DNA of 64,000 nt from Paraburkholderia sacchari (lineage in GTDB: Bacteria > Pseudomonadota > Gammaproteobacteria > Burkholderiales > Burkholderiaceae): positions 62,001-126,000 of the forward strand of contig NZ_JTDB02000003.1 in the NCBI RefSeq assembly GCF_000785435.2. The letters run 5' to 3'. The notes beneath the pieces are model-generated. The model did not search any database and had not been told where the DNA came from. It worked only from the letters and a program-made list of their open reading frames with translations. Both the position numbers and the translations under genes were made by a program. Of this stretch, positions 45,170-55,640 are shown in pieces. The number at the start of each line of letters is the position of its first letter. Position 1 is the stretch's first letter.

Positions 45170-45206
45170 GGTTCGCTTGGGGCCCGCTTGGAGCCTGCTT
45201 GAGGCT
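45163..45206 (+). repeat. 11-bp tandem repeat (4 units) across the stop codon of the GGDEF-EAL gene
   Basis: CGCTTGAGGTT, CGCTTGGGGCC, CGCTTGGAGCC and TGCTTGAGGCT run head-to-tail. The first contains the real TGA (45167-45169). The fourth contains another TGA 33 bp on, in the same frame. Confidence 0.9.
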
Positions 45207-45236
45207 AGCGCTCGCTCACGGTGTGCAGGCCAACAA

Positions 45237-45256
45237 GCGCGCCCAGTGAGGCGCGC
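45237..45256. terminator. GC hairpin between convergent GGDEF-EAL and thioesterase genes
   Basis: Perfect 7-bp arms GCGCGCC (45237-45243) and GGCGCGC (45250-45256) with a 6-nt loop, in the gap between convergent genes. No T run on either strand. Confidence 0.4.
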
Positions 45257-45266
45257 GTCGGATGGC

Positions 45267-45662
45267 TTATGCGATCTCGGGCAACGGGCGCGGGCGGCGG
45301 TCGTTGTCCGTGGCCACGTAGGTGAGCGTCGCTTCGGTCACCTTCACGACTTCATCGGCCAGACGCATGCGCTGGGCGTAGACCTCGACCTCGACGGTCA
45401 CCGAGGTCCTGCCGGTCTTGACGATCTCGGCGTAAAAGCTCAGCAGGTCGCCGACGAACACCGGCTGCTTGAACAGGAACGAGTTCACCGCGACGGTCGC
45501 GACGCGGCCATTGGCGCGGCGGCTCGCCGGGATCGAGCCGGCGATGTCGACCTGCGACATGATCCAGCCGCCGAACACGTCGCCATGAACGTTGGCGTCG
45601 GAGGGCTGCGGCACGACGCGCAGCGCGGGCGACTTCTGGGGGAGCGGGGAGGAGTCGGTCAT
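45267..45662 (-). CDS. Acyl-CoA thioesterase (YciA-like hotdog fold)
   Basis: A 131-residue single hotdog-domain thioesterase that hydrolyses acyl-CoA. The conserved active-site stretch is DANVHGDVFGGWIMSQVDIAGSIPASR, with the catalytic aspartate in the helix, followed by VAVNSFLFKQPVFVGDLLSFYA. The start MTDSSPLPQ is taken at 45662; an upstream in-frame ATG adds 19 non-family residues. It stands alone on the minus strand, divergent from the ABC exporter across 299 bp. Confidence 0.92.
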   Translation of the reverse strand: MTDSSPLPQKSPALRVVPQPSDANVHGDVFGGWIMSQVDIAGSIPASRRANGRVATVAVNSFLFKQPVFVGDLLSFYAEIVKTGRTSVTVEVEVYAQRMRLADEVVKVTEATLTYVATDNDRRPRPLPEIA

Positions 45663-45961
45663 CGGGTGTCCATGAAAGAGACTGGATAGGCGGGGGCTCG
45701 GGCGGCGCGGCTGAAGCAACGGGGCCGCGCCCGGCGGCCGTCAGCGGCGCGAGCGGCCTTCTGCGACAATACGCTGTCAGGAATTGTACGGGAAAGCCGC
45801 AAGCGCGGCGGTGCGGCCGAAACGGCGCCCAGCCCCAGCTTCAGCCTCGCGCCGACGCGCCCGGAACCCGTCTTCCACTCCGCCAACAACACGCCGTGCT
45901 TCCCGCGCGCGCCCTCGACTCTTCGGGCGCACACTCGCGGCACGCTGATAGCCGCTCGCCC

Positions 45962-47872
45962 ATGCGCCGCTTTCCCGCTTCCAACGAACCCGCGCCGCCC
46001 GCTGCCGGGCCGCGCAACGACTGGCAGACCATTGTTTCGCTGCTGCCTTATCTCACCGCCTACAAATGGCGCGTGGCGTTCGCGCTCACCTGCCTGATCG
46101 GCGCCAAGGTCGCCAACCTCGGCGTGCCGGTCGTGATGAAGCACATCGTCGACAATCTCGCGGCCGCGCAGCACCTCACCGCGCTCGGGCGTGCCGAGCA
46201 CGCGCCCGGCATCGTGCTGATGGGCGGCGTGGGGCTCCTCGTGGTGGCCTACGCGGTGGTGCGCCTCTCGACTTCGCTGTTCACCGAGCTGCGCGAGATA
46301 CTTTTTTCGAAGGTGACGGAAAGCGCCGTGCGCCAGCTTGCGCTCAAAGTATTTCGCCATCTGCATTCGCTTTCGTTGCGCTTTCATCTGGAGCGGCAGA
46401 CCGGAGGCATGTCGCGCGACATCGAGCGCGGCACGCGCGGCATCACGCAGCTCATCTCGTACTCGCTCTACAGCATCTTGCCGACGCTCGTCGAAGTAGG
46501 GCTCGTGCTGGGCTTTTTCACCGTGAAATACGAGGCCTACTACGCGATCGTCACGCTCGTGGCGCTGGCTGCGTACATCGTCTTCACCGTGAAGGTCACC
46601 GAATGGCGCACGCATTTCCGGCGCACGATGAACGAACTCGATTCGCGCGCGAATTCGCGCGCGATCGATTCGCTCATCAACTACGAGACGGTGAAGTACT
46701 TCGGCAACGAAGCCTGGGAGGCGCAGCGCTACGACGAGAACCTGCGCCGCTATCGCGCTGCGGCGATCACGTCGCAGCAGTCGCTTTCAGTGCTCAACTT
46801 CGGGCAGCAGGCGATTATCGGCACGGGGCTCGTCTTCATCCTGTGGCGCGCGACCCAGGGCGTGATGGCCGGAAAGCTCACGCTGGGCGATCTCGTGCTC
46901 ATCAACACCTTCATGCTGCAGCTCTACATTCCGCTGAATTTTCTCGGCGTGGTGTATCGCGAACTCAAGCAGAGCCTCACCGACATGGACCGCATGTTCA
47001 ACCTGCTCACCGTCGCGCGCGAGGTGCCCGACGCCCCGGGCGCGCCGCCGCTCGTGGTGCGCGGCGCGGAGGTGCGCTTCTCGCACGTGAATTTCGCTTA
47101 CGAGCCGGCGCGCCAGATCCTGCATGACGTGAGCTTCACCATCGCGGCGGGCACGACTACAGCAGTGGTGGGCCACAGCGGCTCGGGCAAGTCCACGCTT
47201 TCGCGGCTCCTGTTCCGCTTTTACGATCTCGACAAGGCGATGGGTGATAAAAGCGGCGGCGCGATCACGATCGACGGCCAGGACATCCGCGAGGTGACGC
47301 AGGATTCGCTGCGCGCATCGATCGGCATCGTGCCGCAGGACACGGTGCTGTTCAACGATTCGATCTACTACAACATTGCGTACGGCCGGCCTTCGGCTAG
47401 CCGCGAAGAGGTGATCGCGGCGGCGCGCGCGGCGCACATTCACGCGTTCATCGAGAGCCTGCCGAAGGGCTATGACACGCCGGTGGGCGAGCGCGGGCTG
47501 AAGCTCTCGGGCGGCGAGAAGCAGCGCGTCGCGATCGCGCGCACGCTGCTCAAGAATCCGCCGATCCTGCTGTTCGACGAAGCGACTTCGGCGCTCGATT
47601 CGCGCTCGGAGCGCGCGATCCAGCACGAACTCGATCAGATCGCGCGCGAGCGCACGACGCTCGTGATCGCGCACCGGCTATCGACGATCATCCACGCGCA
47701 GCAGATCATCGTGATGGATCACGGACGCATCGTCGAGCGCGGCACGCACGCGGAGCTTTTACAGGCCGACGGCCACTATGCGCAGATGTGGGCGCTGCAG
47801 CAGCAGCGCGCGAACGAAGCGCAACGGGCCGCAGCAGAGCCCGCTCCGGTTGATGCCGAGCGCGGGCATTGA
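45962..47872 (+). CDS. Atm1/HMT-type ABC exporter (permease-ATPase fusion)
   Basis: A 636-residue half-transporter: six membrane spans in the N-terminal half (about 40-320) and an ATPase domain with Walker A GHSGSGKST, signature LSGGEKQR and Walker B ILLFDEATSALD. The match is to the mitochondrial Atm1-like family, whose members export glutathione-linked or metal-related compounds; the substrate here is unknown. The TM6 region around FIPLNFLGVVYRELKQSLTDMDRMF-like sequence (seen as IPLNFLGVVYREL) is typical. I take the ATG at 45962; a GTG 22 codons upstream is possible. Converges with murU. Confidence 0.92.
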   Translation: MRRFPASNEPAPPAAGPRNDWQTIVSLLPYLTAYKWRVAFALTCLIGAKVANLGVPVVMKHIVDNLAAAQHLTALGRAEHAPGIVLMGGVGLLVVAYAVVRLSTSLFTELREILFSKVTESAVRQLALKVFRHLHSLSLRFHLERQTGGMSRDIERGTRGITQLISYSLYSILPTLVEVGLVLGFFTVKYEAYYAIVTLVALAAYIVFTVKVTEWRTHFRRTMNELDSRANSRAIDSLINYETVKYFGNEAWEAQRYDENLRRYRAAAITSQQSLSVLNFGQQAIIGTGLVFILWRATQGVMAGKLTLGDLVLINTFMLQLYIPLNFLGVVYRELKQSLTDMDRMFNLLTVAREVPDAPGAPPLVVRGAEVRFSHVNFAYEPARQILHDVSFTIAAGTTTAVVGHSGSGKSTLSRLLFRFYDLDKAMGDKSGGAITIDGQDIREVTQDSLRASIGIVPQDTVLFNDSIYYNIAYGRPSASREEVIAAARAAHIHAFIESLPKGYDTPVGERGLKLSGGEKQRVAIARTLLKNPPILLFDEATSALDSRSERAIQHELDQIARERTTLVIAHRLSTIIHAQQIIVMDHGRIVERGTHAELLQADGHYAQMWALQQQRANEAQRAAAEPAPVDAERGH

Positions 47873-47888
47873 GCGTTTCGACTGGGCC

Positions 47889-48632
47889 TCAGCCGCGCTG
47901 CGGCGCGCGCAACGCGGCGTCGAGCGCCGCGAGCTGCGCGGGCGTGCCCACGTTCTCCCAGAGCCCCTCGAAGAGTTCGCCGCTTGCGCGCCGCGCCGCA
48001 ATGGCTTCGCGGTAGTACGGCGTGAGCGCGCGCTTCTCGCCGCGCTGCAGCGCGCGGAACATGCGGGTGTCGTAGAGCCCGATATTGCCGAAGGTGTAGC
48101 GCGGCGCGCCGTCGAGCGCGAGCAGGCCGTCCTCGCCTAGCGCGAAGTCGCCGGACGGGTGAAACGGCGGGTTGGGCACCATCACCAGATGCATGCCCGG
48201 CTCGGGCCGCGCCGCGAGCGCCTCGGCGCGCGCGTTCAGCATGGCGAAGTCGTATTCGCTATGGACGTCGCCGCTCACGGCGAGAAACACGGCCGGCTCG
48301 CCTTCGCGTTCCAGCAGCGGCAGCGCCTGCGCGATGCCGCCGGCGGTTTCCAGCGCATCGGTTTCGGCGGAGTAGAGCAGTTGCACGCCAAAACGCGCGC
48401 CATCGCCGAGCGCGGCTTCGATGCGCGCACCGAGCCACGCATGATTGATGACGATGCGCGTATAGCCCGCCGCAGCGAGCCGCTCGATCTGCCAGACGAT
48501 GAGCGGTTTGCCGCCGGCTTCGAGTAGCGGCTTGGGGCAGGTGTCGGTGAGCGGGCGCATGCGCTCGCCGCGCCCGGCGGCGAAGATCATCGCCGTGCGC
48601 TCAGCCGTGTCCCTTGCAGTGGCACGCGTCAT
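47889..48632 (-). CDS. murU: N-acetylmuramate alpha-1-phosphate uridylyltransferase
   Basis: Peptidoglycan-recycling enzyme that turns MurNAc-1-phosphate and UTP into UDP-MurNAc, bypassing de novo synthesis and the fosfomycin target MurA. The 247 residues show the sugar-nucleotidyltransferase start MIFAAGRGERMRPLTDTCPKPL, where G-x-G-x-R and the lysine bind UTP, and VSGDVHSEYDF, containing a metal-binding aspartate. An internal ATG (MIFAAG) 14 codons in is an alternative start. Pairs with amgK 42 bp upstream. Confidence 0.94.
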   Translation of the reverse strand: MTRATARDTAERTAMIFAAGRGERMRPLTDTCPKPLLEAGGKPLIVWQIERLAAAGYTRIVINHAWLGARIEAALGDGARFGVQLLYSAETDALETAGGIAQALPLLEREGEPAVFLAVSGDVHSEYDFAMLNARAEALAARPEPGMHLVMVPNPPFHPSGDFALGEDGLLALDGAPRYTFGNIGLYDTRMFRALQRGEKRALTPYYREAIAARRASGELFEGLWENVGTPAQLAALDAALRAPQRG

Positions 48633-48674
48633 GTATTCGACCTTGTCGTGAAGGATAGTGGTGAGCCGGCGCGA

Positions 48675-49724
48675 TCAGAACGTGTAGCCGACGTCGGCGC
48701 TCGTGCCCTGCAGCTCGTCGATGAGCCGCGCGAACGGCACCAGCGGCCGATAACGGTGCGCGACCTTGCCCGCGTAGTCGAGAAAGCGTGGCAGGTCGGC
48801 CATGTAGTGCGGCTTGGCATCCCGGTAGTTGATGCGGCAGAACAGGCCCAGCACCTTGATATGGCGTTGCAGGCCCATCCATTCGAGCTGGCGGTAGAAC
48901 TCGCCGAAGTCCGCATCCACGGGCAGCCCGGCTTTCTTCGCGCGCTCCCAGTAGTACGCGAAGCAGTCGAGCTCGAACTCCTCGTCCCAGCTCAGGAACG
49001 CGTCGCGCAACAGCGAGGCGATGTCGTACGTGATCGGGCCGTACACGGCGTCCTGGAAGTCCAGCACGCCGGGGTTGGGCGTCGCGATCATGAGATTGCG
49101 CGGCATGAAATCGCGCAGCATGAAAACCTGCGGCTGGGCGAGCGCGCTGGCGCTCAGCAGCGCGAAGGTGCGATCGAGCATGCCGCGCGTGGCCTCGTCG
49201 ATCTTGCGGCCGAGGTGGCGCTCCAGATACCACTCGGGCATGAGCTCCATCTCGCGGCGCAGGAAGGCGTCGTCGAACGGCGGCAGCACGCCCTCGCGCG
49301 AGGCGAGCTGGACGCGGATCAGCGCGTCGATGGCGTCGCGCATGAGCGTGCGCGCCTGAGGGCCGGGGCCGGCATCGGTGAGCGCCTTGAGGTAGGGCGC
49401 CGTGCCGAGGTCGGTCACGAGCATGAGCCCGGCGTCGAGATCGACTTCCAGCACGCGCGGCACGTGCACGCCGGCGGCTTCGAGCAATTGTGCGATCTGC
49501 ACGAATTCGCGGCATTTCTCGGGCGGCGGCGCGTCGACGGCGATCAGCGTGGCGCCGTGCGCGCCGGCGCTCGCGAGCCGAAAGTAGCGCCTGAAGCTCG
49601 CATCGGCGGAGGCCGGGGCGAGGGTGGCGAGGTCGAGTGCGTATTTTTCTGCGTGGCCGGCGAGCCAGGCGGCGAGCAGGTCGCGGCGGGCGTCGGCCGG
49701 GGCGGGCGGGGCAGTGAGGGTCAT
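48675..49724 (-). CDS. amgK: N-acetylmuramate/N-acetylglucosamine anomeric kinase
   Basis: Phosphorylates MurNAc and GlcNAc at C1, the step before MurU. The 349 residues form an aminoglycoside-phosphotransferase-like fold: the N-lobe (ASADASFRRYFRL, EKCREFVQIAQLLEAAGVHVPRVLEVD), the catalytic loop VFMLRDFMPRNLM (brick-like D-x-x-x-x-N) and GVLDFQDAVYGPITYDIASLL with the metal-binding aspartate. The start MTLTAPPAP is preferred to longer forms overlapping the lptD promoter. Divergent from lptD across 140 bp; murU follows. Confidence 0.94.
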   Translation of the reverse strand: MTLTAPPAPADARRDLLAAWLAGHAEKYALDLATLAPASADASFRRYFRLASAGAHGATLIAVDAPPPEKCREFVQIAQLLEAAGVHVPRVLEVDLDAGLMLVTDLGTAPYLKALTDAGPGPQARTLMRDAIDALIRVQLASREGVLPPFDDAFLRREMELMPEWYLERHLGRKIDEATRGMLDRTFALLSASALAQPQVFMLRDFMPRNLMIATPNPGVLDFQDAVYGPITYDIASLLRDAFLSWDEEFELDCFAYYWERAKKAGLPVDADFGEFYRQLEWMGLQRHIKVLGLFCRINYRDAKPHYMADLPRFLDYAGKVAHRYRPLVPFARLIDELQGTSADVGYTF

Positions 49725-49763
49725 GAAAACCGGAGGCAAAATCAGTGGATCAACGTCTTGCCA

Positions 49764-49769
49764 TATAAT
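49764..49769 (+). promoter_or_regulatory. Consensus -10 box upstream of lptD
   Basis: TATAAT in CCATATAATACC, 96 bp before the lptD ATG, in the amgK-lptD divergent gap. No convincing -35 at normal spacing, so activator help or a weak promoter is possible. Confidence 0.45.
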
Positions 49770-49864
49770 ACCCCACGACTTTTTTGACGCGACTCGCGCC
49801 AAAGCCCGCATGACGATTCGCTCTGGGCGGGCAGGCTGACGGGGCCGATACGCCAAAACCATAC

Positions 49865-52252
49865 ATGCCGCCCAGACAGTATTTCCAGACTATCTCCCAA
49901 AGTGACGACGGCGTGCCGGGCAAGCGGCGGCTCATCGCGGCGCTCGTGGCCATGCCGGGGCTCATGCCCGCGCTGGCGCACGCCCAGCTTGCGGGTGATG
50001 CTGCGCAGCCCCAGCGGCTGGACGACGCGTGGAGCCTGCGCCTGTCCCCGCAGCTCGAAGAGCAGCCGAGAGCGCCGGGCCAGCGTCCCGCAACGTTCGT
50101 GCTCGGCGATTCGACCACCGGCACGTCGGGCACCGACTTCGCCGTCAAGGGCGCGGCCGAGCTGCGCCAGGGCACCAACGTCGTCAAGGGCGACGCGCTG
50201 CACTACGACCAGGACACCGACATGGCCGACGCTTACGGCAATGTCGTCGTCTCGCAGAGCGGCACCACCTTCGCAGGCCCCGAAGCGCATCTGAAGGTCG
50301 AGGCGAACGAAGGCTTCATGCCCACGCCGAAGTACCATTTCTCGGCCACCGGCGGCTCGGGCAGCGCCGAGCGCGCTGACCTGCTCGACGGCGAGCGCTC
50401 GGTGCTCACCAACGGCACCTACACGGCCTGCCAGTGCTCGGCGGATCCGGCCTGGTACATCAAGGGCACCGAGTTCGACTTCGACACGGGCTCGGACGAA
50501 GGCGTCGCGCACAACGGCGTGCTGTTCTTCCAGAACGTGCCGATCCTCGCGAGCCCGTGGTTCACGTTTCCGCTCTCGGGCGAACGCCGCAGCGGGCTCT
50601 TGCCGCCGACGTTCTCCATCAGCTCGACGAATGGCCTCGAGCTGTCGATGCCGTATTACTTCAACATCGCGCCGAACCGCGACTTCACGTTCACGCCCGA
50701 GATCATCTCGAAGCGCGGCGTGTTTCTCGAGGGCAACTACCGGTATCTGTCGACGAACTACTCGGGCTCGATTACCGGCACGTTCCTGCCCAACGACGCG
50801 ATCACGAAGACCAACCGCTATGCGCTGTTCATCCAGCACAACCAGAACTTCGGCAACGGGTTCGGCGGTTACATCTACTACAACAAGGTCTCGGACAACA
50901 CCTATCCGGAAGATCTGGCGTCGCCGGCCAATCAGTTCCTGAACGGCACGCAGACGCTGTATCAGCAGGAAGCCGGCCTTACGTACAGCAACGGACCGTG
51001 GTCCGTGCTCGGCCGCTACCAGCACTGGCAGACGCTGTCGCCGTCAATCGCGCCGTACGGCCGCGAGCCCGAGCTCAACGTGAAGTACGCGAAGTACAAC
51101 GTGGGCGGCTTCGACTACGGCATGGAAGCTGACTACTCGCGCTTTCGCATCACGACGGCCGATGCTACCGAAGGCGACCGCGTCGTCTTCAATCCGTACC
51201 TGTCGTACTCGCTGATGGGGCCGGGTTACTTCGTCACGCCGAAGGTGCAATGGCACTTCGCGGACTACAACCTGAGCAATATCGGCACGGGCTCGCCCGC
51301 GGGCACGCCCAAGAGCTTCACCGAATCGATTCCCACCTTCAGCTTCGACACGGGGCTCGTGTTCGACCGCTCGGTGCAGCTGTTCGGCCAGGACTATATC
51401 CAAACCCTGGAGCCGCGCCTGTACTACGTGTACACGCCGTACCGCAACCAGAACTTTGCGCCCCTTTTTGACACCGCCGAGGCCGACTTCGGCCTCGCGG
51501 AGATCTTCACGCCGAACACCTTCGTCGGTAACGACCGCATCGCCGACGCGAACCGCCTCACGGCGGCGCTGACCACGCGCTTCATCGACGCGGCCACGGG
51601 CGACGAGCGCGCGCGCTTCGTGATCGCGCAGCAGTACTATTTCACTGATCAACGCGTCACGCTGCTGCCGCCCGTCGCGGGTCAGCCGGCCCCGAACGCG
51701 GGGTCGGCGCATTCCGACCTGATTGCGGGGATGTCGCTAAAGATCGGGGGCGGTTTCGCTTCGGAAACGGCGTTCCAATATAATGCCGACGCGGGCCAGC
51801 TGACCAAGGCGAGCGTCGGCTTCGGCTATAGCCCTGGGCCGAGCCGCGTGTTGAACGTCGCGTATCGCTACACGCGCGAGAACAACAGCACGCTCGACAA
51901 TCAGCCGATCAACCAGATCCTGATTTCGGCCCAATGGCCGTTCTCGCATCGGGTGTACGCTGTGGGCCGCTTCAACTACGATCTGAACGGCCACAAGATC
52001 GTCGATGGCCTGGTCGGCATGCAGTACGACGCGGATTGCTGGGCGCTCGGCGTTGGCGTGCAGCGCTATGCGAACGGGGTCAACACCACGGGCGGCAACA
52101 ATTCGGCCACGCGTTTTCTCGCGCAGCTCACGCTCAAGGGGCTGTCGAACGTGGACAACGGTCTCATTTCGGCATTCAAGGCCAGCGTGCCGGGCTACAC
52201 GCAGCCGCCGGGGCAGTTGCCGCTGCCGTCGCGCTTCACGGATTACCAATAA
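49865..52252 (+). CDS. lptD: LPS-assembly outer-membrane protein LptD
   Basis: Outer-membrane beta-barrel that, with LptE, inserts lipopolysaccharide into the outer leaflet. The 795 residues have a signal peptide ending AHA-QLAGD (about residue 40), an OstA/LptA-like periplasmic beta-jellyroll (about 75-200) and a C-terminal barrel. Cysteines: C189 and C191 (TACQCSAD) and a single C725 (DADCWALG), where E. coli has a CC pair; E. coli C31 has no counterpart. One interdomain disulfide is still possible. It heads lptD-surA-pdxA-rsmA. Confidence 0.97.
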   Translation: MPPRQYFQTISQSDDGVPGKRRLIAALVAMPGLMPALAHAQLAGDAAQPQRLDDAWSLRLSPQLEEQPRAPGQRPATFVLGDSTTGTSGTDFAVKGAAELRQGTNVVKGDALHYDQDTDMADAYGNVVVSQSGTTFAGPEAHLKVEANEGFMPTPKYHFSATGGSGSAERADLLDGERSVLTNGTYTACQCSADPAWYIKGTEFDFDTGSDEGVAHNGVLFFQNVPILASPWFTFPLSGERRSGLLPPTFSISSTNGLELSMPYYFNIAPNRDFTFTPEIISKRGVFLEGNYRYLSTNYSGSITGTFLPNDAITKTNRYALFIQHNQNFGNGFGGYIYYNKVSDNTYPEDLASPANQFLNGTQTLYQQEAGLTYSNGPWSVLGRYQHWQTLSPSIAPYGREPELNVKYAKYNVGGFDYGMEADYSRFRITTADATEGDRVVFNPYLSYSLMGPGYFVTPKVQWHFADYNLSNIGTGSPAGTPKSFTESIPTFSFDTGLVFDRSVQLFGQDYIQTLEPRLYYVYTPYRNQNFAPLFDTAEADFGLAEIFTPNTFVGNDRIADANRLTAALTTRFIDAATGDERARFVIAQQYYFTDQRVTLLPPVAGQPAPNAGSAHSDLIAGMSLKIGGGFASETAFQYNADAGQLTKASVGFGYSPGPSRVLNVAYRYTRENNSTLDNQPINQILISAQWPFSHRVYAVGRFNYDLNGHKIVDGLVGMQYDADCWALGVGVQRYANGVNTTGGNNSATRFLAQLTLKGLSNVDNGLISAFKASVPGYTQPPGQLPLPSRFTDYQ

Positions 52253-52354
52253 CGCGTGAACCAGCGCACGCGGCCGCAGGGCCAGGCGTTCGGACACCGC
52301 GCGAGGTCGGTTGCATAGAGACGGGCGAAGCTGCCCGCCAACTTTGGAGTATCA

Positions 52355-53725
52355 GTGGGAATCATGAAAAAGCTTCGCCTGGCAGCGTTTGCTGCGAGCA
52401 TCTTCGCCGTCGCAGGACTGTTGCCGGCCGCGCCGGCGTTTGCACAGGGGCTGGCGCCCGCCGGCGGCCGCACCGCCGACACGATTGCGGCGGTCGTCAA
52501 CGACGGCGTGATCACGCAGCGCGAGCTCGACAACCGCGTTGGCCTCATCACGCGCCGCCTGAACCAGCAGAACGCGCCGGTCCCGCCCATGGACCAGATG
52601 CAGGCGCAGGTGCTCAACCAGATGGTGCTCGAGCGCATCCAGCTGCAAAAGGCCAAGGAAGACGGCATCTCGATCGACGACGCCGCCGTGCAGCGCACGC
52701 TCACGCGTCTGGCCCAGGCCAACGGCATGGACCTCGCCACCTATCGCACGCGCATCGAGGCGGCCGGCGTACCGTGGGCGACGTTCATGGGCGACGCGCG
52801 CACCGAGCTCACGCTCTCGAAGCTGCGCGAGAAGGAAGTGGACAGCAAGATCTCGGTCACCGACGCCGAAGTCGCGAACTACATCGCGAGCCAGCGCGGG
52901 CCGAACGCAGGCCAGCAAAACGACCTGCACTTCGAGCACATCTTTATCAAGGCGCCGCTAAACGCGTCGCAGACCGACATCGAGGCCGCGCAGAAGAAGG
53001 CCGACGAACTTCTCAAGCAGGCCCAGTCGGGCAGCAAGTTCTCGAGCCTCGCAAAGTCCAATTCGCAGGCGGCCGACGCCAGCAAGGGCGGCGACTTGGG
53101 CTTCCTGCCGCCTGCGAAGCTGCCGCCCGAGTGGGTGACGGCCGCTTCCACGCTGCGCCCGGGCGAAGTGAATCCCTCGGTGATTCGCACCAACGACGGC
53201 TTTGAAATCGTTCGCCTCGTCGAGCGCCGCCAGGGGCAGGGCACGAGCGCCTCGGCGCCGCAACTCGTGCAGACGCACGTGCGCCACATCCTGCTGCGCG
53301 TGGGCGACGGCACGTCCGAGCCGCAGGCGCGCCAGAAGCTCCTGGAAATCAAGAAGGAAGTGCAGGCGGGCGGCGACTTCGCGAAGTTTGCGCACACGTA
53401 CTCGCAGGACGGCTCGGCCTCGCAGGGCGGCGACCTCGGCTGGATCAGCCCGGGCGAAACCGTGCCCGAATTCGAGCGCGCCATGAACACGCTCCAGGAC
53501 GGCCAGATCAGCGACCCGGTGCGCACCGAATATGGCTATCACCTGATCCAGGTGCTGGGCCGCCGCGAGGCCGAAGGCTCGATCGCGCAGCAGATGGATC
53601 TCGCGCGCCAGGCCATCGGCCAGCGCAAGGCGGAACAGGCCTACGCCGACTGGCTGCGCCAGTTGCGTGACACCGCCTACGTCGACTACAAGATCGGCGG
53701 CCTGACCCCGCCGCAGCAACACTGA
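52355..53725 (+). CDS. surA: Periplasmic chaperone / peptidyl-prolyl isomerase SurA
   Basis: Escorts outer-membrane proteins, LptD among them, across the periplasm. The 456 residues have a signal peptide ending PAFA-QGLAP, an N-terminal chaperone domain starting [19 protein letters not shown] and two parvulin domains (around [11 protein letters not shown] and [13 protein letters not shown]). The start is taken as GTG at 52355, with GGAG five bases upstream; the ATG three codons on (MKKLRLAAF) would be too far from that site. The lptD-surA order is the classical one. Confidence 0.96.
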   Translation: MGIMKKLRLAAFAASIFAVAGLLPAAPAFAQGLAPAGGRTADTIAAVVNDGVITQRELDNRVGLITRRLNQQNAPVPPMDQMQAQVLNQMVLERIQLQKAKEDGISIDDAAVQRTLTRLAQANGMDLATYRTRIEAAGVPWATFMGDARTELTLSKLREKEVDSKISVTDAEVANYIASQRGPNAGQQNDLHFEHIFIKAPLNASQTDIEAAQKKADELLKQAQSGSKFSSLAKSNSQAADASKGGDLGFLPPAKLPPEWVTAASTLRPGEVNPSVIRTNDGFEIVRLVERRQGQGTSASAPQLVQTHVRHILLRVGDGTSEPQARQKLLEIKKEVQAGGDFAKFAHTYSQDGSASQGGDLGWISPGETVPEFERAMNTLQDGQISDPVRTEYGYHLIQVLGRREAEGSIAQQMDLARQAIGQRKAEQAYADWLRQLRDTAYVDYKIGGLTPPQQH

Positions 53726-53748
53726 CCCATCCTCAAAGGAATCGCGCC

Positions 53749-54771
53749 GTGAATGCTCCCGCCTCATCGTCTTCTGCGCCGCGGGGGCCGCGGCCGGTTC
53801 GCATCGCCATCACCACCGGCGAGCCGGCCGGCGTGGGCCCCGAGCTCACGGCCGCCGCGCTCGCGGGCGCCTCGGCGCACTGGCCCGGCGCGCAATTCGT
53901 CGTGCTCGGCGACCCGAACCTCATGCAAACGCGCGCGGCGGCAGCCAGCGTCGACTGGGCCGCGGTGCTGGCGGGCCAGCATGTAAGCGTCGAGCCCATT
54001 GCGCTCGCCGCGCCGGCGAAAGCCGGCAAGCTCGACGCCGCCAACGGCCCGTACGTGCTCGCGCTGCTCGATCGCGCCATCGACGGCGCCATGACGGGCG
54101 AGTTCGACGCCATCGTGACCGCGCCGCTGCAAAAGAGCACGATCAACGACGCCGGCGTGCCGTTTACCGGCCATACCGAATACCTGGCCGAACGCACGAA
54201 GACGCCGCGCGTCGTCATGATGCTCGCGGGCACCGGCGCGCGACCCTTGCGCGTCGCGCTCGCTACCACGCATCTGCCGCTCAAGGACGTGCCGGCGGCG
54301 CTGACGGTCGACGGGCTGCTCGAGACGCTGCGCATCGTCGACCACGACTTGCGCTATCACTTCGGCGTGGCTACGCCGCGCATCCTCGTGACGGGCCTGA
54401 ATCCGCATGCAGGGGAAAACGGCTACCTCGGGCGCGAGGAAATCGACGTCATCGCGCCGGCGCTCGCGCAAGCCACAGCCGCAGGCATCGACGCGCGTGG
54501 CCCCTATCCCGCCGATACCCTGTTCCAGCCGCGTTACCTCAACGAGGCCGACTGCGTGCTGGCGATGTTTCATGACCAGGGCCTGCCGGTCCTGAAATAC
54601 GCGACGTTCGGCGAAGGCATCAATGTGACGCTGGGCCTGCCGATCGTACGCACGTCCGTCGATCATGGCACTGCGCTCGATCTCGCCGGCACCGGCCGCG
54701 CGGACGCGGGCAGCCTGATCGCCGCCATCGACACCGCCGTTTCGATGGCTCGCCACCGGCGCGCTGTCTGA
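53749..54771 (+). CDS. pdxA: 4-hydroxythreonine-4-phosphate dehydrogenase
   Basis: NAD-dependent oxidation of 4-phosphohydroxy-threonine in the DXP-dependent pyridoxal-phosphate pathway. The 340 residues begin at GTG with AAAGGAATC upstream. Visible motifs are [13 protein letters not shown] (substrate/NAD), [10 protein letters not shown] with a metal-binding histidine, [13 protein letters not shown] with the second, and [18 protein letters not shown] with the third. Follows surA and precedes rsmA as in many proteobacteria. Confidence 0.97.
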   Translation: MNAPASSSSAPRGPRPVRIAITTGEPAGVGPELTAAALAGASAHWPGAQFVVLGDPNLMQTRAAAASVDWAAVLAGQHVSVEPIALAAPAKAGKLDAANGPYVLALLDRAIDGAMTGEFDAIVTAPLQKSTINDAGVPFTGHTEYLAERTKTPRVVMMLAGTGARPLRVALATTHLPLKDVPAALTVDGLLETLRIVDHDLRYHFGVATPRILVTGLNPHAGENGYLGREEIDVIAPALAQATAAGIDARGPYPADTLFQPRYLNEADCVLAMFHDQGLPVLKYATFGEGINVTLGLPIVRTSVDHGTALDLAGTGRADAGSLIAAIDTAVSMARHRRAV

Positions 54772-54793
54772 TTGGCTCATTGACTTGACCAGG

Positions 54794-55639
54794 ATGTCCA
54801 ATAGCAGCAGACAGCACCAGGGCCACTTCGCGCGCAAGCGCTTCGGCCAGAACTTTCTCGTCGACGCGGGCGTGATCGACTCGATCGTCGACGTCATTCG
54901 CCCGCAGCGCGGTGAACGCATGGTCGAGATCGGGCCAGGCCTCGGCGCGCTCACCGAGCCGCTAATCGAGCGCCTCGCCACGCCCGAAGCGCCGCTGCAC
55001 GCGGTCGAACTCGACCGCGACCTCATTGCGCGCCTCACCAAAAAGTTCGGGCCGCTGCTCAAACTGCACGCGGGCGATGCGCTGGCGTTCGACTTCGGCT
55101 CGCTCGCGGCGCCGGGGGAGAAGCCCACGCTGCGCATCGTCGGCAATCTGCCGTACAACATTTCGAGCCCGCTGCTGTTCCATCTCGCGACTTTCGCTGA
55201 ACGTGTGATCGACCAGCATTTCATGCTGCAGAACGAAGTGGTCGAGCGCATGGTGGCCGAGCCCGGCAGCAAGGCGTTCAGCCGGCTCACGGTGATGCTT
55301 CAGTATCGCTATGTGATCGACAAGCTGCTCGACGTGCCGCCCGAGTCGTTCCAGCCGCCGCCGAAGGTGGATTCGGCGATCGTGCGCATGATTCCGTACG
55401 CGCCGCACGAACTGCCGCGCGTGGACGAGGCGATTCTCGGCGAACTCGTGACGGCGGCGTTCTCGCAGCGGCGCAAGATGCTGCGCAACACCCTTGGCGA
55501 CTACCGCGAGCGAGTGGACTTCGAAGCGCTCGGCTTCGACCTCGCGCGTCGCGCGGAAGACGTGCCGGTGGAGGAGTACGTGCGCGTCGCTCAGGCAGTC
55601 GAGGCTGCCCAGGCATCGGGCAGCGCACCGGCGGCGTAG
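54794..55639 (+). CDS. rsmA: 16S rRNA dimethyladenosine transferase RsmA (KsgA)
   Basis: Dimethylates two adjacent adenines (A1518 and A1519 in E. coli) near the 3' end of 16S rRNA. The 281 residues have [15 protein letters not shown] motif [12 protein letters not shown] and the catalytic [13 protein letters not shown] (NLPY). The ATG MSNSSRQ at 54794 is used; a TTG three codons upstream is possible. Right after the TAG stop a 12-bp duplication supplies two more in-frame TAA codons. Converges with panE. Confidence 0.96.
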   Translation: MSNSSRQHQGHFARKRFGQNFLVDAGVIDSIVDVIRPQRGERMVEIGPGLGALTEPLIERLATPEAPLHAVELDRDLIARLTKKFGPLLKLHAGDALAFDFGSLAAPGEKPTLRIVGNLPYNISSPLLFHLATFAERVIDQHFMLQNEVVERMVAEPGSKAFSRLTVMLQYRYVIDKLLDVPPESFQPPPKVDSAIVRMIPYAPHELPRVDEAILGELVTAAFSQRRKMLRNTLGDYRERVDFEALGFDLARRAEDVPVEEYVRVAQAVEAAQASGSAPAA

Positions 55640-55640
55640 G

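Noticed and set aside
45659-46615. 318-codon minus-strand frame across the thioesterase/ABC gap
   Set aside because: Shadow of the ABC exporter; the thioesterase start explains the region.
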